From Globodera rostochiensis (taxonomy: Eukaryota; Nematoda; Chromadorea; Rhabditida; Heteroderidae): a stretch of 64,000 nt of DNA. Positions within the stretch are counted from its first letter, which is position 1. Each line of letters begins with the position of its first letter. Below the pieces are notes generated by a model, which saw only the letters and a list, made by a program, of their open reading frames with translations, had not been told where the DNA came from and searched no databases. The stretch is from NCBI GenBank assembly GCA_018350325.1, contig JAEVLN010000005.1, positions 3,792,142-3,856,141 on the forward strand. The letters are read 5' to 3'. Made by a program: the position numbers and the translations under genes. Shown one piece after another: positions 1-10,066 of the stretch.

Positions 1-380
1 TTTTAAGCTATTCTTTGCTCAAAGATAGCCTTTTTGCCTTAAAATGGCAATTTTGGACCTTTAGTGCCTGCCTATTCACATAAGGTAGAAATTCTTATGT
101 GTAAACATTTTTTCCGGTTGGTTTAGGCCTTTTGAATTAGATTTTTTTTCAGTTTTTCTGGTGGTTTCGCGGTTCCGGTCCCAAAGCAGTTCCGGGCGGT
201 TTCGGGAACCGGGAAGTCACTGTGTGTAAAACGTCCGAATTTGCACTACTGTTTGAAATTATTTTTTTTGGTTATTATAATCGATCGTATTTTTGTAAAA
301 TGATGATTTAAAAATTTATGAGATGTCAGGAATATTGATTTGGTCCCGGTTAAAAAAGATTTAGGCCGTATTATTAATTT

Positions 381-426
381 ATGTGAATGCCCATTCAAAT
401 GGGGGCTGTCATTTATTACTTTTAAT
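381..426 (+). promoter_or_regulatory. type A conserved upstream block (copy A)
   Basis: About 45 bp before copy A holds GAATGCCCATT..ATGGGGGCTGTC followed by ATTTATTACTTT. The same block (a GCCCA...TGGGC imperfect palindrome plus TGTCATTTATTACTTTC) recurs before other members, including on the minus strand. Sequence upstream of it (about 270-360, AATCGATCG.. through GGAATATTGATTTGGTCCCGG) is also shared. It may be promoter or simply part of the duplicated unit; the conservation is seen, the function is inferred. Confidence 0.45.
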
Positions 427-467
427 ATTATTTGTCAAAGCTAAATAATTTTATCTGCCCGAATAAA

Positions 468-1431
468 ATGGAAAAATTTTGGATTTTAATTTTGATGGCT
501 TTATTTTCAACAAATTTACTCGACAAATCCGAATCCGTAAAATTGGAGGAAACGCCACTCAAAACATTTGATGAAATATTCGGAGAAGGCTGGTGGGACA
601 AAAGTGAAGCCAAAGATTTGAAAACGCCGGCGCCAACAAACTTTGGACAAAATGTCCCTCACCAAATCGACCGGCAGGACACCCAAATTGGACAAATTGA
701 ACTCAATTCAACTGATCAGCTTGGACAAATTGAACCCAATTCAACTGATCAGAATCCTTCTCTCACAGAGTCTGATCATTCTGATAATGCCAAAAATGGG
801 GATGAACAGAATGAAATAATAAAAAAAATTACTTCAAACGCTGAAGATGAGCAAAAACGTAAAATTGTTGACAAATTCCACGCAATAAAAGAAGAATTTA
901 AGCAAAAAGAAAAATATTCAAAAAAAGAATGGAATCAAATTGAAAGGCAAATTGCTAAACATTTAAAAGTCAGTCGAACAAAAATATATGAATGGAAAAA
1001 AAAATTAGGCCTAAGTCGAAAAATGCGTAACTTTGAAAAGAAAAAAAATGAGCGAGAAAATTTGATAGAGAAATTTGATCAAATGAAAGCCGAGTTAAAG
1101 CGGGACGGATTCAAAAACTCTCATAATCACGAAATTGATGAAACAGTGGCGAAAGAGTTGGGCCTCAGTTTTAGAACAATTTACAATTGGAAACGTGAAC
1201 TTGTCCAATCCGGTGTGTTTTTCGAGCCCAATTTTATTTAAATTTTTATTAATTACAAATTCTTTTACAGCACCAAACCATAAATACCCCCACAGCGAAC
1301 AAAAGGAATTAATGAAACGTTATTATGAAATTAAGAACCAAAATCCTAAAATTAGTGACGAGAACATTGCCAAAATGTTGAAAATTGGAAAAGTCACTTT
1401 GTTTAGATGGAAAAAGCAATTTAAACGATAG
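468..1431 (+). CDS. secreted triple-HTH family protein, copy A
   Basis: Two exons, 468-1212 and 1271-1431, 301 residues. I chose ATG 468 because MEKFWILILMALF aligns with the start of the other members. Order: hydrophobic signal peptide (about 1-22), acidic motif FDEIFGEGWWDK, linker NVPHQIDRQDTQIG, two NSTDQ repeats, then three HTH-like modules: IAKHLKVSRTKIYEWKK, VAKELGLSFRTIYNWKR and, in exon 2, IAKMLKIGKVTLFRWKK. The intron is phase 1; its donor here is GTGTGT rather than GTGAGT, the acceptor is TTTTACAG. The usual 30-residue tail after KKQFKR is lost because CGA-CAG has become CGA-TAG. The role is unknown; by architecture it should be secreted and might bind DNA. Confidence 0.8.
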
Positions 1432-2676
1432 CAATTCCATCCAAATTCTTATAAGGAAGTGAATAATTTGTAAAAAAACGATTTGGCATTTAATGATTTT
1501 TTAAATATTTTTTATCACTACATATTAGTGCGATGGCAAGCAAATTTCTGAGTTTCATAAAGCTTCAACGAAGCCGTAATCCGAAATTTTGGACCCCAAT
1601 ATATACGGAAATGCGGAAAACAATCGGAATCCGGTTACATCCCTGATTAGATCCGGCTACCGCGCCCGGACACCATCGTGTTCAGCCTTAGTTTCTGGTC
1701 TCGAGTCAAGAAATTTCTCGGTTTTTTAGGTCAAGGTCTCGAATCTCGAAGTCATTTCTCAGACTCAAATCTCGGTGCATTGAAACTTGAAAGATAAAGT
1801 TTATAAAAGGTTTTCAGTCCGGATATTGATTTCGAATTCTTAATCTCAACTCACCCAAAATTAAAGTCTTGATTCCACTGCTCAAGAATATTTTATTAAG
1901 AAAATTTACAAAATTACTTAGCAAAAACTGAAAATTAAAATATCTTTATTATTTTTTATTGAAAACAACAGATCCAAAAGTCGAATTATGCACGAAAAAC
2001 TTATTTTTAATTGGAAATTTTGTCGTTTTAACGTCACTATTCGTAACTAAAAACACCTTTTTTTTGGGGGGGGGTTGGCAAAAAGTGGCTTTTCGTCAGG
2101 TTTTTTCAAAAAAAAAATGTGAAAATGCAGTGGAGTGCATATCTATTTTGACAAAATTTGTTTGTTTAACGAATTATAACTTAATTAAGAAGTATTGTGA
2201 GACAAATTGTTCAAGAGCTTTTTGTAGCAATTTGGATTTTGGGCCCCACAAAATATTGATTTTTTGTTTTTTAAATTTTTTTTTGTCAAAATAGATATGT
2301 ATGCACAGCACTGTACAACAAAATTCAAATTTTATGATTCTTACCCAAAATCCCCAATTAATTATGCATTTCTATTCAAGTAAATGTTACATCGCGTTTT
2401 ATCTGATGTTTAACCTTTTTTATTTATTGTTATTGTCACCTTTTAAGGTTTGTCTACAAAATTCGAAAAAATATGCCAAAAAATTCATTCCAAAGCAGCA
2501 TTCATCCGCTATGATTTGTACAGTAATTGCAATAAGCAGGAATGGTTGCTTCTTTTTTTTGGTTTAAAAATACGGAAAAATCTATTGTTATCACCATTTG
2601 ATGGAGCTCGAAAGCTTTACAATATTCCGAAAACCGCATAAGCGCTGCGAGCAATCCCCCAACCCAAAAGAAAAAG
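1432..2676. other. A+T-rich intergenic stretch
   Basis: Stop-rich in all frames apart from low-complexity ORFs. It holds the noncoding descendant of the copy A tail (to about 1470), a G run near 2067-2076 and nothing I can call as a gene or RNA. Confidence 0.5.
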
Positions 2677-2867
2677 TTTCTTATCCCAATCAAATAAATG
2701 AAACTGTCGTGAAGGAATTGGGCCTCACTTTTGTAACAATTTAAAATTGGAAACGTAAAGTTGGCCAAATCAAAGTGCCACTTTGGTTAGATGGAAAAGG
2801 CAATTTAAACGACAGCAATTGCATCCAAATTCTGTAGATGGACAATCTGTGGAAGAGAATGTATTTT
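2677..2867 (+). pseudogene. relic of the triple-HTH family
   Basis: The stretch resembles the end of module 2 (AAATGAAACTGTCGTGAAGG..TTGGGCCTC) with an in-frame stop just before the AATTGGAAACG codons. It then joins directly to exon-2 sequence (AGTGCCACTTTGGTTAGATGG through ATTCTGTAGATGGACAATC). The intron and most of module 3 are gone. This is a dead fragment showing the cluster once extended between copies A and B. Confidence 0.7.
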
Positions 2868-2902
2868 CATCATTATTTTAATCCAATTCTAAAGTTTTAA
2901 AG

Positions 2903-3546
2903 TAGGGTAGGACGAGACCGGTACCGGGACCGAGACGGGATTTCCCGATTTTTTCAGGTCCCGGTCCCGGTCGGGACGGGACTTTTTGAAAACTGAAAGT
3001 CCCGGTCCCGGTCGGTGGTCCCGACCGGGACCGGGACTGAATGTACACCCCTAATGATGGCATCATCGAGCGACAATTTCAATCATTTTTACAAGTGGAC
3101 CACCAAGTGGTTCAGTTTCTTAGTGGTTTTTCTTCCGACAAGTCTAATGTTTTGTGTCGGGTGCGAATCCTCTTTAGTGCAACACTAATTTATTATTTTC
3201 CTATACTCAAATAGGTAACAACTCTTACTTAAACCAATTTTTTTCTCTGAAATTCCGAAGCAAAATTCAAAATTTTGCTAAAATGTCTTTAACAAATTTA
3301 GTCAAAATTTCAGAAATTTTTCTCGGCGGCGGCTATCGGCACCGCCGACCCCAACCCTCCCTAAAAGTAAAGCAGGGTCTCAAAAAAATGATATGATAAA
3401 ATTAAAGTTAAAGACAATAAGATATTTTTGAATAACAAAAAATTTTTTGTTATCAAATTGAAAATACAAAAAAAAATCTCCCTTGAAAAGTCCCGGTTAG
3501 CCCCGGTCCCGGTTTTTCCCAAAAGTCCCGGTCTCATCCTACCCTA
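2903..3546. mobile_element. small non-autonomous DNA transposon (hAT-like MITE)
   Basis: The ends are inverted: TAGGGTAGGACGAGACCGG at the left and, reversed, TAGGGTAGGATGAGACCGG at the right. The flanks TTTTAAAG (2895-2902) and ATTTAAAG (3547-3554) look like an 8-bp target duplication with one mismatch, typical of hAT. Both sub-terminal regions are rich in CCCGGTCCCGG-type short repeats; no transposase is present. Related CCGGGA-rich ends lie at about 16998-17122, 18734-18910 and 62425-62490. Confidence 0.65.
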
Positions 3547-3554
3547 ATTTAAAG

Positions 3555-4020
3555 CAATTTTCTTAATTTTTGAAAACCTTAACAAAAAAAAGCAAATCAG
3601 TTTTTTTGAACCGTTTAAATTTGCCATAGATAAATGAATATTTTGATCTAAATTTTGTGTCTTCATGTGGGTCACCAGGACAATAGATCCAACTAACCGT
3701 AAATAGGAAAAAAGGTCACCTAAAAGTGTAAATCCGACAAAATGTCACCGTACAAAATGTCACCTCGGACAAAAGGTCAACAGGGTAAATGAAGCAGAAT
3801 GCTCAAAAACCTGCATTTTTGACCAGTTTTTTTAATTGCAAAAAAGTCATATTTTGTGATTTGAATTTAGGAATCCGGGCCCTCTCATGGAGCTATTAGC
3901 ATATTTAGACTATATTTTCAGGATTTTATCACTTTTAATATGTTAATATTTCAGTTTTTTAGCATATTTTATCGGTCTCTAATAGAAACGACCGGAAATT
4001 GTCACCATTTCCTCCAATTG
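3555..4020. other. intergenic stretch with short GTCACC repeats
   Basis: No gene seen. Around 3668-3782 there are several degenerate copies of an AAAAGGTCACC / AAAATGTCACC motif, probably part of a decayed repeat. Confidence 0.35.
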
Positions 4021-4027
4021 TGATCAA

Positions 4028-4150
4028 TAATTTTAGGGTTGGCAAAAAATTGGGAAATGATGGCTTTATTGATTTTCTGAGTGACTGCAATTTATTTGGG
4101 CTAAAAATCTCGCCATTTTAGTTATTTTATTTACTTACAAAATATTTACA
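4028..4150 (+). promoter_or_regulatory. type B conserved upstream block (copy B)
   Basis: The string TTTAGGGTTGGCA..., TTGATTTTCTGAGTGAC, GCCATTTTAGTTATTTTATTT and TTACAAAATATTTA precedes copy B. The same order of motifs precedes copies E, M and N (and, partly, H), i.e. those starting MNEFW. It is not the type A block. An inverted orphan copy lies in each segmental duplicate (about 26990-27140 and 33773-33923). Conservation is seen; promoter function is inferred. Confidence 0.45.
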
Positions 4151-4179
4151 TATTATCCCAAAACACCTTAATTTGTAAG

Positions 4180-5228
4180 ATGAATGAGTTTTGGATTTTA
4201 ATTTTATTTTTATTCTTTGGAATAAATTCACTGGACAAAGCCGAATCCGTTAAAGTAAAACTGGAGGGAACGCCACTCAAAACATTTGATGAAATTTTTG
4301 GAGAAGGCTGGTGGGACAAAAGTGAAGCCGAAGATTTGAAAAGGCCGGCGCCAACAAGCTTTGGACAAAATGTCCATCACCAAATCGACCGGCAGAACAC
4401 CCAAATTGGACAAAATGAACCCAATTCAACTGATCAGTTTGGACAAATTGAACCCAATTCAACTGATCAGTTTGGACAAATTGAACCCAATTCAACTGAT
4501 CAGTTTGGACAAATTGAACCCAATTCAACTGATCAGAATCCTCCTCTCACAGAGTCTGATCACTCCGATAATGCTGAAGATGATCAAAAACATAAAATTG
4601 TCTACAAATTCCACGCAATGAAAGACGAATTTAAGCAAAAAGGAAAATATTCAAAAAAAGAATGGAATCAAATTGATGGGAAAATTGCTAAACATTTAAA
4701 AGTCAATCGCACAAAAATATATGAATGGAAAAAAGAATTAGGCCTAAGTCGAAAAATGCATAACTTTGAAAAGAAAAAAAATGAGCGAAAAAATTTGATA
4801 GAGAAATTTGATCAGAGAAAAGCCGAGTTAAAGCGGGACGGATTCAAAAACTCTTATCACAATCAAATAAATAAAACTGTCGCGAAAGAGTTGGGCCTCT
4901 GTTCTATGACAATTTATAATTGGAAAAGAGAACTTGGCCAAATCAGTGAGTTTTTTGAGCTTAATTTTTTATTATATTAATTAAAAATTCTTTTACAGAA
5001 CCACAAAATAAATACTCCGACAGCCAACAAAAACAATTGATGAAACGTTATTATAAAATTAAGGACCAAAATCCTAAAATTAAAGACGCGGAAATTGCCA
5101 AAATGTTGAAAATTGGAAGTGCCACTTTGATTAGATGGAAAAAGCAATTTATACGACAGCAATTTCGTCCAAATTCTGTCGATGGACATTCTGTGGAAGA
5201 GAATGCCGCGGAAAATGTTCAGAAATAG
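4180..5228 (+). CDS. secreted triple-HTH family protein, copy B
   Basis: Two exons, 4180-4945 and 4999-5228, 331 residues; the best full-length reference copy. Signal peptide about 1-22 (MNEFWILILFLFF), acidic motif FDEIFGEGWWDK at 36-47, four NSTDQ repeats of 11 residues at about 78-119 each with an N-S-T sequon, then LTESDHS. Three HTH-like modules follow at about 139-192 (IAKHLKVNRTKIYEWKK), 203-255 (VAKELGLCSMTIYNWKR) and 265-310 (IAKMLKIGSATLIRWKK). The tail is QQFRPNSVDGHSVEEN. Donor A|GTGAGTTT, acceptor TTTTACAG|AA, phase 1. A polyadenylation-like AATAAA lies near 5350. Not recognised as a named family. Confidence 0.85.
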
Positions 5229-5474
5229 AGAACTCAAATTCGGGGTGAATTGAATGATTGGTCAATGATTTGGAAAAAACCGATATAGTCATTTAGATTT
5301 TAAATTTTTTGACATAAAAAAGTTTAGCAAACCATTTGAAATAAATATAAACAATAAAGCTAGTTTAATTTTATTCATCGCCTGAAAATGACAAACTTGA
5401 TTAAATCAATTTTTAATTTATGTATTTAATTCAAGTTTCCATCCCCCTTACTCGCCTGACCTTGCTCCTTCGGA

Positions 5475-5927
5475 TTACCACCTTTTTCTTTCTCTCAAAA
5501 ATTTCTTACGGGTAGGCGCTTCACTGAAGACGCCCAGGTCGAGGAGGCGGTGGGGCAGTAACCTTCCCGTTGGAGAAATGTTGTGAGGGTTCAGGGGAAC
5601 TATTTTGTTGAATAAGATTGTTATTGCTTTTGTTCTGGTTGTTATTTTCCAATTATTGTAAAAAAAATTTTTTACGAAAAAAGCGACACTAATTATGAAA
5701 CGACCTAGTAAGATGGTAAAAAAACCAACTTGAATATTCCCTCCCCAGCGCCTCACCCCTTCTTTGTCCTCATCACTGACACAGTCCAGCTCCTGCTCGA
5801 TGTTGGTCAGGTACATCTCCTCCTTGATGACATCATGGAAGAGGGTGTGGAACAGTTGGTCGTCTCCCCGACAGTACCATCGTTCCGTCCCAAGACAGAC
5901 AGCCAACAACAGGTTGGCAGACACCAA
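5475..5927 (-). pseudogene. unrecognised gene fragment
   Basis: The minus strand is open for 150 codons. The part ANLLLAVCLGTERWYC..DDQLFHTLFHDVIKEEMY looks like real protein (balanced composition, two Cys), while the C-terminal half is hydrophobic and low-complexity and may be intron read-through. No ATG-led complete gene is visible and I cannot name the family. Its G+C is higher than its surroundings, consistent with a captured host-gene piece. Confidence 0.3.
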
Positions 5928-5976
5928 AAACGGCAGATTTTAAATTTAGTCCTTTTGTTCAGCTGTATGAGGGAGC

Positions 5977-6153
5977 AGAACGTTTTGGCCCCGCCGTTTC
6001 GGCTCCTTTGTGCTGACTCCAAAGTGCGGGCGTTTCGGCCCCAGCCTTTTGAGAAACATTAGGGGGGGGGGGGGGCAAACGGCGGGGCCAAAACGACGGG
6101 GGCCGAAACGGCGGGGGCCGAAACGGCGGGGGCCGAAACGGCGGGGGCTGAAA
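5977..6153. repeat. minisatellite, 15-bp GGCGGGGGCCGAAAC unit, with inverted arm
   Basis: At about 6074-6153 roughly five copies of a G+C-rich 15-bp unit follow a G homopolymer. At 5980-6040 the reverse complement (GTTTTGGCCCCGCCGTTTCGG and GTTTCGGCCCC) is present. The fold-back layout resembles the larger element in copy C. Confidence 0.6.
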
Positions 6154-6239
6154 TCGCCCTGACTTGTTGTTAACCCATCTCACCAGGTCAACTTCTCTAC
6201 CGTGTGGCCTTCACCAACCTCCAGCTTGCGAAATTGGGG

Positions 6240-6885
6240 GATGATGCACACACAACATGGACATAAAAATGCCTGAACCGAATACATTATTTTGAATCTT
6301 AATAATATTATAAAACTTTCAAAATTTGTATTTTAATTAGGGTTGAGCCCCGACCCCTCAGGGGCGGAAAAGTCGAGGGTCGGGGAGGCCGGGGTTGATG
6401 ATGTCGGGGGTCGGAGTCGGGGAGGACCTAATTGTCGGGGGATCCGGGACCGGTGGTCGGGTTGAAGAAATTTTTTCATAAAATTTATTTCATAAAAATT
6501 CAGCAATGTTTTCACTGGGCAATAATAAAATATATAATTTTTTTCAAATCATTCATTATCCTTAAAATATCAAGAGTGAAGGGAATTTTGTAATTTCTGC
6601 GAATTTTTATTTGCGATTTTTTAAAAAAATTGAGAGGAGGCGGGGGATTGGCGCGAGACCTGACAGTCGCGGAACGATCAAGGATTTTTGTTTGGCCTAA
6701 TTTACTAATTAGTTTATATCTGTCAGACACCAACTATGATTTCGTAATTTAACGCAATATTTTGGAAACGGATGGTCCAATTGTCCTCCCTGTCGGAGTG
6801 TCCATTGTCGGATTGTCCACTTTTTGTCGGATAAGAGAGGAATATTGATTCAAGTGAGAGAATTATTAAAGAATATGATTTACAT
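6240..6885. other. intergenic stretch with CCCCGACCC-type repeat
   Basis: No gene seen. Positions 6343-6462 carry a dispersed G+C-rich repeat (GGGTTGAGCCCCGACCCCTC ... GTCGGGG) whose relatives occur at 11063-11120 and 11665-11720, apparently as ends of a non-autonomous element. Confidence 0.4.
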
Positions 6886-6890
6886 AAATG

Positions 6891-6927
6891 CACATTTCTA
6901 TTGTGGGCTGTAATTTATTACTTTCTA
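6891..6927 (+). promoter_or_regulatory. type A conserved upstream block (copy C)
   Basis: CATAAATGCACATTTCTATTGTGGGCTGTAATTTATT is a diverged form of the type A block. The GCCCA arm is mutated to GCACA, which breaks the palindrome. It sits before broken copy C. Confidence 0.4.
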
Positions 6928-7079
6928 TTTTTTATCATATCTATTTAGTAATATTGTAAATTTTTGATATTTATTCTTTTAATTTCAAATATAAAATTAA
7001 TTGGAAATTTCATATAAATGCCCCTAAATTCAGGTGTATTCTGGCCAATTAAAATGGAAAAGCTTTGGATTTTAATTTT

Positions 7080-7777
7080 CGTGCTCCCACATTTGCGCCC
7101 CCACATTTGCGCCCCCCACATTTGCGCCCTCACATTTGCGCCCCCACATTTGCGCCCCCCACATTTGCGCCCCCTACATTTGCGCCCCCACATTTGCGCC
7201 CCCAGATGGAGAAAAAAAATAAAAAATTCATTTCCGATAAATCGCCTTTCCCAAGGGCCAACAGGGATCAATGTGCTTCAGTTACACAAATAGAGTTCAA
7301 AACATTTGTTCTTCATAAGTGCATACATAAGAAGCAATGGCATATTTTGCACGTCTTTGTGCAATTCTTTCATTTCTCCGTCTACGCCGTAAAAACAGAT
7401 TCGGTCTAACTCCCTTCGCTCAGTCATTTTTTCAAACAGTGCAAATAGATGCTCAAGCTCGAAATGTTCCTGAATCGGAAATGAATTTTTTATTTTTTTT
7501 CTCCATCTGGGGCGCAAATGTGGGAGGCGCAAATGTGGGGGGCGCAAATGTGGAGGCGCAAATGTGGGGGGCGCAAATGTGGAGGCGCAAATGTGGGGGG
7601 CGCAAATGTGGAGGCGCAAATGTGGGGGGCGCAAATGTGGGGGCGCAAATGTGGGAGGCGCAAATGTGGGGGGCGCAAATGTGGAGGCGCAAATGTGGGG
7701 GGCGCAAATGTGGGGGCGCAAATGTGGGGGCGCAAATGTGGGGGGCGCAAATGTGGGGGCGCAAATGTGGGCTAACC
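7080..7777. mobile_element. fold-back transposon with minisatellite arms
   Basis: 698 bp flanked by the 8-bp direct repeat TTAATTTT (7072-7079 and 7778-7785). The left arm has about 8 copies of CACATTTGCGCCCCC (7085-7206); the right arm has about 18 copies of its complement GCGCAAATGTGGGGG (7506-7770). Inside the arms an inverted pair (CCAGATGGAGAAAAAAAATA at 7202 and its complement near 7490-7508) encloses a unique core of about 225 bp. Long inverted arms built from tandem repeats define the fold-back (FB/TU) type. No transposase is encoded. Confidence 0.8.
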
Positions 7778-7950
7778 TTAATTTTGGTGGCATTCTTTGC
7801 AACAAATTCACTGGACAAAGCCGAATCCGTACAATTATTTGATGAAATATTCGTAGAAGGCTGGTGGGACAATGACAAAGCCGAAGAATGGCACAAATTA
7901 ACGCATGAACAAAATGCCCTTCACCAAATCGGCCGGCAGAACACCCAAAT

Positions 7951-8270
7951 TGGACAAATTGAACCCAATTCAACTGATCAGAATCCTCCTCTCACAGAGT
8001 CAGATCACTCTGGACAAATTGAACCAAATTCAACTGATCAGAATCCTCCTCTCACAGAGTCTGATCACTCTGGACAAATTGAACCAAATTCAACTGATCA
8101 GAATCCTCCTCTCACAGAGTCAGATCACTCTGGACAAATTGAACCAAATTCAACTGATCAGAATCCTCCTCTCACAGAGTCTGATCACTCTGGACAAATT
8201 GAACCAAATTCAACTGATCAGAATCCTCCTCTCACAGAGTCTGATCACTCTGGACAAATTGAACCCAATT
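7951..8270 (+). repeat. 60-bp coding tandem repeat in copy C
   Basis: Five full 60-bp units (GGACAAATTGAACCAAATTC... to ...GAGTCTGATCACTCT) plus a partial one, nearly identical. Being a multiple of three they keep the frame. In copies B and F the unit is 33 bp (without the LTESDHS part). Confidence 0.85.
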
Positions 8271-8704
8271 CAACTGAAAAACGTAAAATTATCGATGAGT
8301 TCCACGAAATGAAAGAAGAATTAAAGCAAAAAGGAAAATATTCGGATAAAGAAAGAGCTCGAATTGAAATCAAGATTGCTAAGCATTTAAAAGTCTGTCG
8401 CACAAAAATATATAAATGGAAAAAAGAATTTGGCCTAAGTAAAAAAATGTCCTATGAAAAAGAAGAGCGACAAAATTTAATAGAGAAATTTGATCAGAGA
8501 AAAGCCGAGTTAACGCGGGCCGGGCTCAAAAAAGGGAATTTAAACGACAGCAATTTCACCCAAATTCTGTCGATGGACATCTGTGGAAGAGAATGCCGCG
8601 GCAAATATTCAGGAAATTGGGAGCTCGAATTCGGGGAGTATTTGAATGAATGGCCAATGATTTTGAAACCCGAACAGTTTATGAAACAGAAACATTGCTC
8701 GTAA

Positions 8705-9141
8705 ATTTTTTTGGTTCTGGTTATAAAATCCTAGTTTGACTGAAGGTCTGATCAGCTCGGCTGGGCTTACATCGTTGTTTCAAAATTTGACTGATCAGAA
8801 AACGCATAATTGGTCATTTTTTTAAAAGGGAACGAGTCGGGGGTAAACAAATCATCCCCCGTCCAAACAAACATAACCCCTACATTTCACACCAACAGGG
8901 ATGCTTTTATTAATGGTAAATGCCATTATTTTGAAAATATGCCATTACATTTGCCATTTCTCCACACTTGCCATTATTTTGCCATTTCTTGGAACTTTGA
9001 CGAAAATTCTCATTTTTTGAAGGAAAAATGAGGATTTGTCGGAGATAGTGCTCCTCGTACAATTTGAAGTTTTTGGTTGAAATATCTTAATAATTCGTGT
9101 CAACGGCACCTATCGGCACCGAAATTCCCCGAAGGCGCAGC

Positions 9142-9172
<31 letters not shown>

Positions 9173-10066
9173 CCAGCAGAAGTGAAGCAGAATTCTCAAA
9201 AAAAAATTACATTTTTTGTTAAATTGCTTAACTTTCGCCAATTTAATACCGAATTTTTTAAATTGGTTGATAATCTGTTAATAAACTGATTACAAGAATG
9301 CAATTAATTCTTTTTTAGAATTTTTTTTATAACTATCTTTTTTATTACTGTTTTATCGAAAATCTGTGAAATTCATCCTTGCAGTCTACCGGGTTCAAAC
9401 CCCTGGCTCAGAGCAAAAATGCACTGTTTGTGTTGTATAATACAGTATGCCAACACTTTTTGAAATCCACTTCACCACGCTGGCAAATTTGCTACTAACA
9501 AACAACCCGTCATTGTTCACTCTAATAATGATTGGTAATTTGACAACCCATTAAACTGGAGTTGGTCTCGGTAATGTCCGCCTTAGATAAATCAAACTTC
9601 TTAGCCGACCAGGGGACTGAAATTTTGCACAGAAATTTTGGTTCTGGGGTTTTTCAAAACTCCCTTATGAATCCGGTTTTAATTAATTAGCAATTAGACG
9701 TTCGAGAAATTTTATCACGTAAATTCGAGAACAAATATGTATACATTTTCCATAAAATTTTACAGGCATGAGCACGGGGCATCCCGGATATCCGCGGATA
9801 TATCCGGATACGAACGGATGACGGATATGAGCATTCCTACAACTTTTGCAAAAATTTCAGCAATACAAATTAAATTCAAAGCATTTACATAAATAATTCA
9901 TTTTAGAACGTTAAATTACCTAAAAATTGGACTATTTTTCTTTACCCATACGATAAAACACTATTTGAAAAATTTGCCTGAAAAATCAAATTTCGAACTT
10001 TGGAGCAATCTTAGTGGGTTTAAATAATGTGGATATTCGCGGACGGATATCCGGATCAACTTTCAT
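8705..10066. other. intergenic region with repeat ends
   Basis: No gene seen. It holds a TGCCATTATTTTGAAAAT / ATTTGCCATT repeat (8905-9010) shared with 12247-12310, the GGCACC-type repeat next to a run of about 26 C (9149-9174), and a GGATATCCG-rich block at 9778-9830. That block has a counterpart at 10030-10060 in inverse orientation, suggesting a small element between 9770 and 10060. Confidence 0.4.

Larger units (their letters stand above)
7054..8704 (+). pseudogene. triple-HTH family copy C, split by a fold-back element
   Basis: The family start (ATG 7054, MEKLWILIF) is cut after about nine codons by the element at 7080-7777. The rest of the signal peptide (LILVAFFATNSLDKAES) resumes at 7778. 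Downstream come FDEIFVEGWWDNDKAEEW, six GQIEPNST repeats (20-residue units, the largest array in the window) and HTH module 1 (IAKHLKVCRTKIYKWKK). Module 2 is cut after AELTRAGLKK, where a deletion joins exon 2 in the wrong frame. An accidental 455-codon ORF (7337-8704) starts inside the element and reads through the repeats into the family sequence. As it stands it cannot make the normal secreted protein. Confidence 0.75.

Noticed and set aside
468..1431. The family as transposase genes of a DNA transposon
   Set aside because: There is a signal peptide, no DDE/DDD catalytic domain, no terminal inverted repeats around the copies, and one conserved intron. HTH modules alone do not make a transposase, though they may descend from one.
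4277..4528. Minus-strand ORFs rich in NWVQFVQ / plus-frame ORFs rich in LDKLNPIQLI in many places
   Set aside because: They are the antisense and shifted readings of the NSTDQ repeats in copies B, F, H, I, J, K, N and P, not genes.
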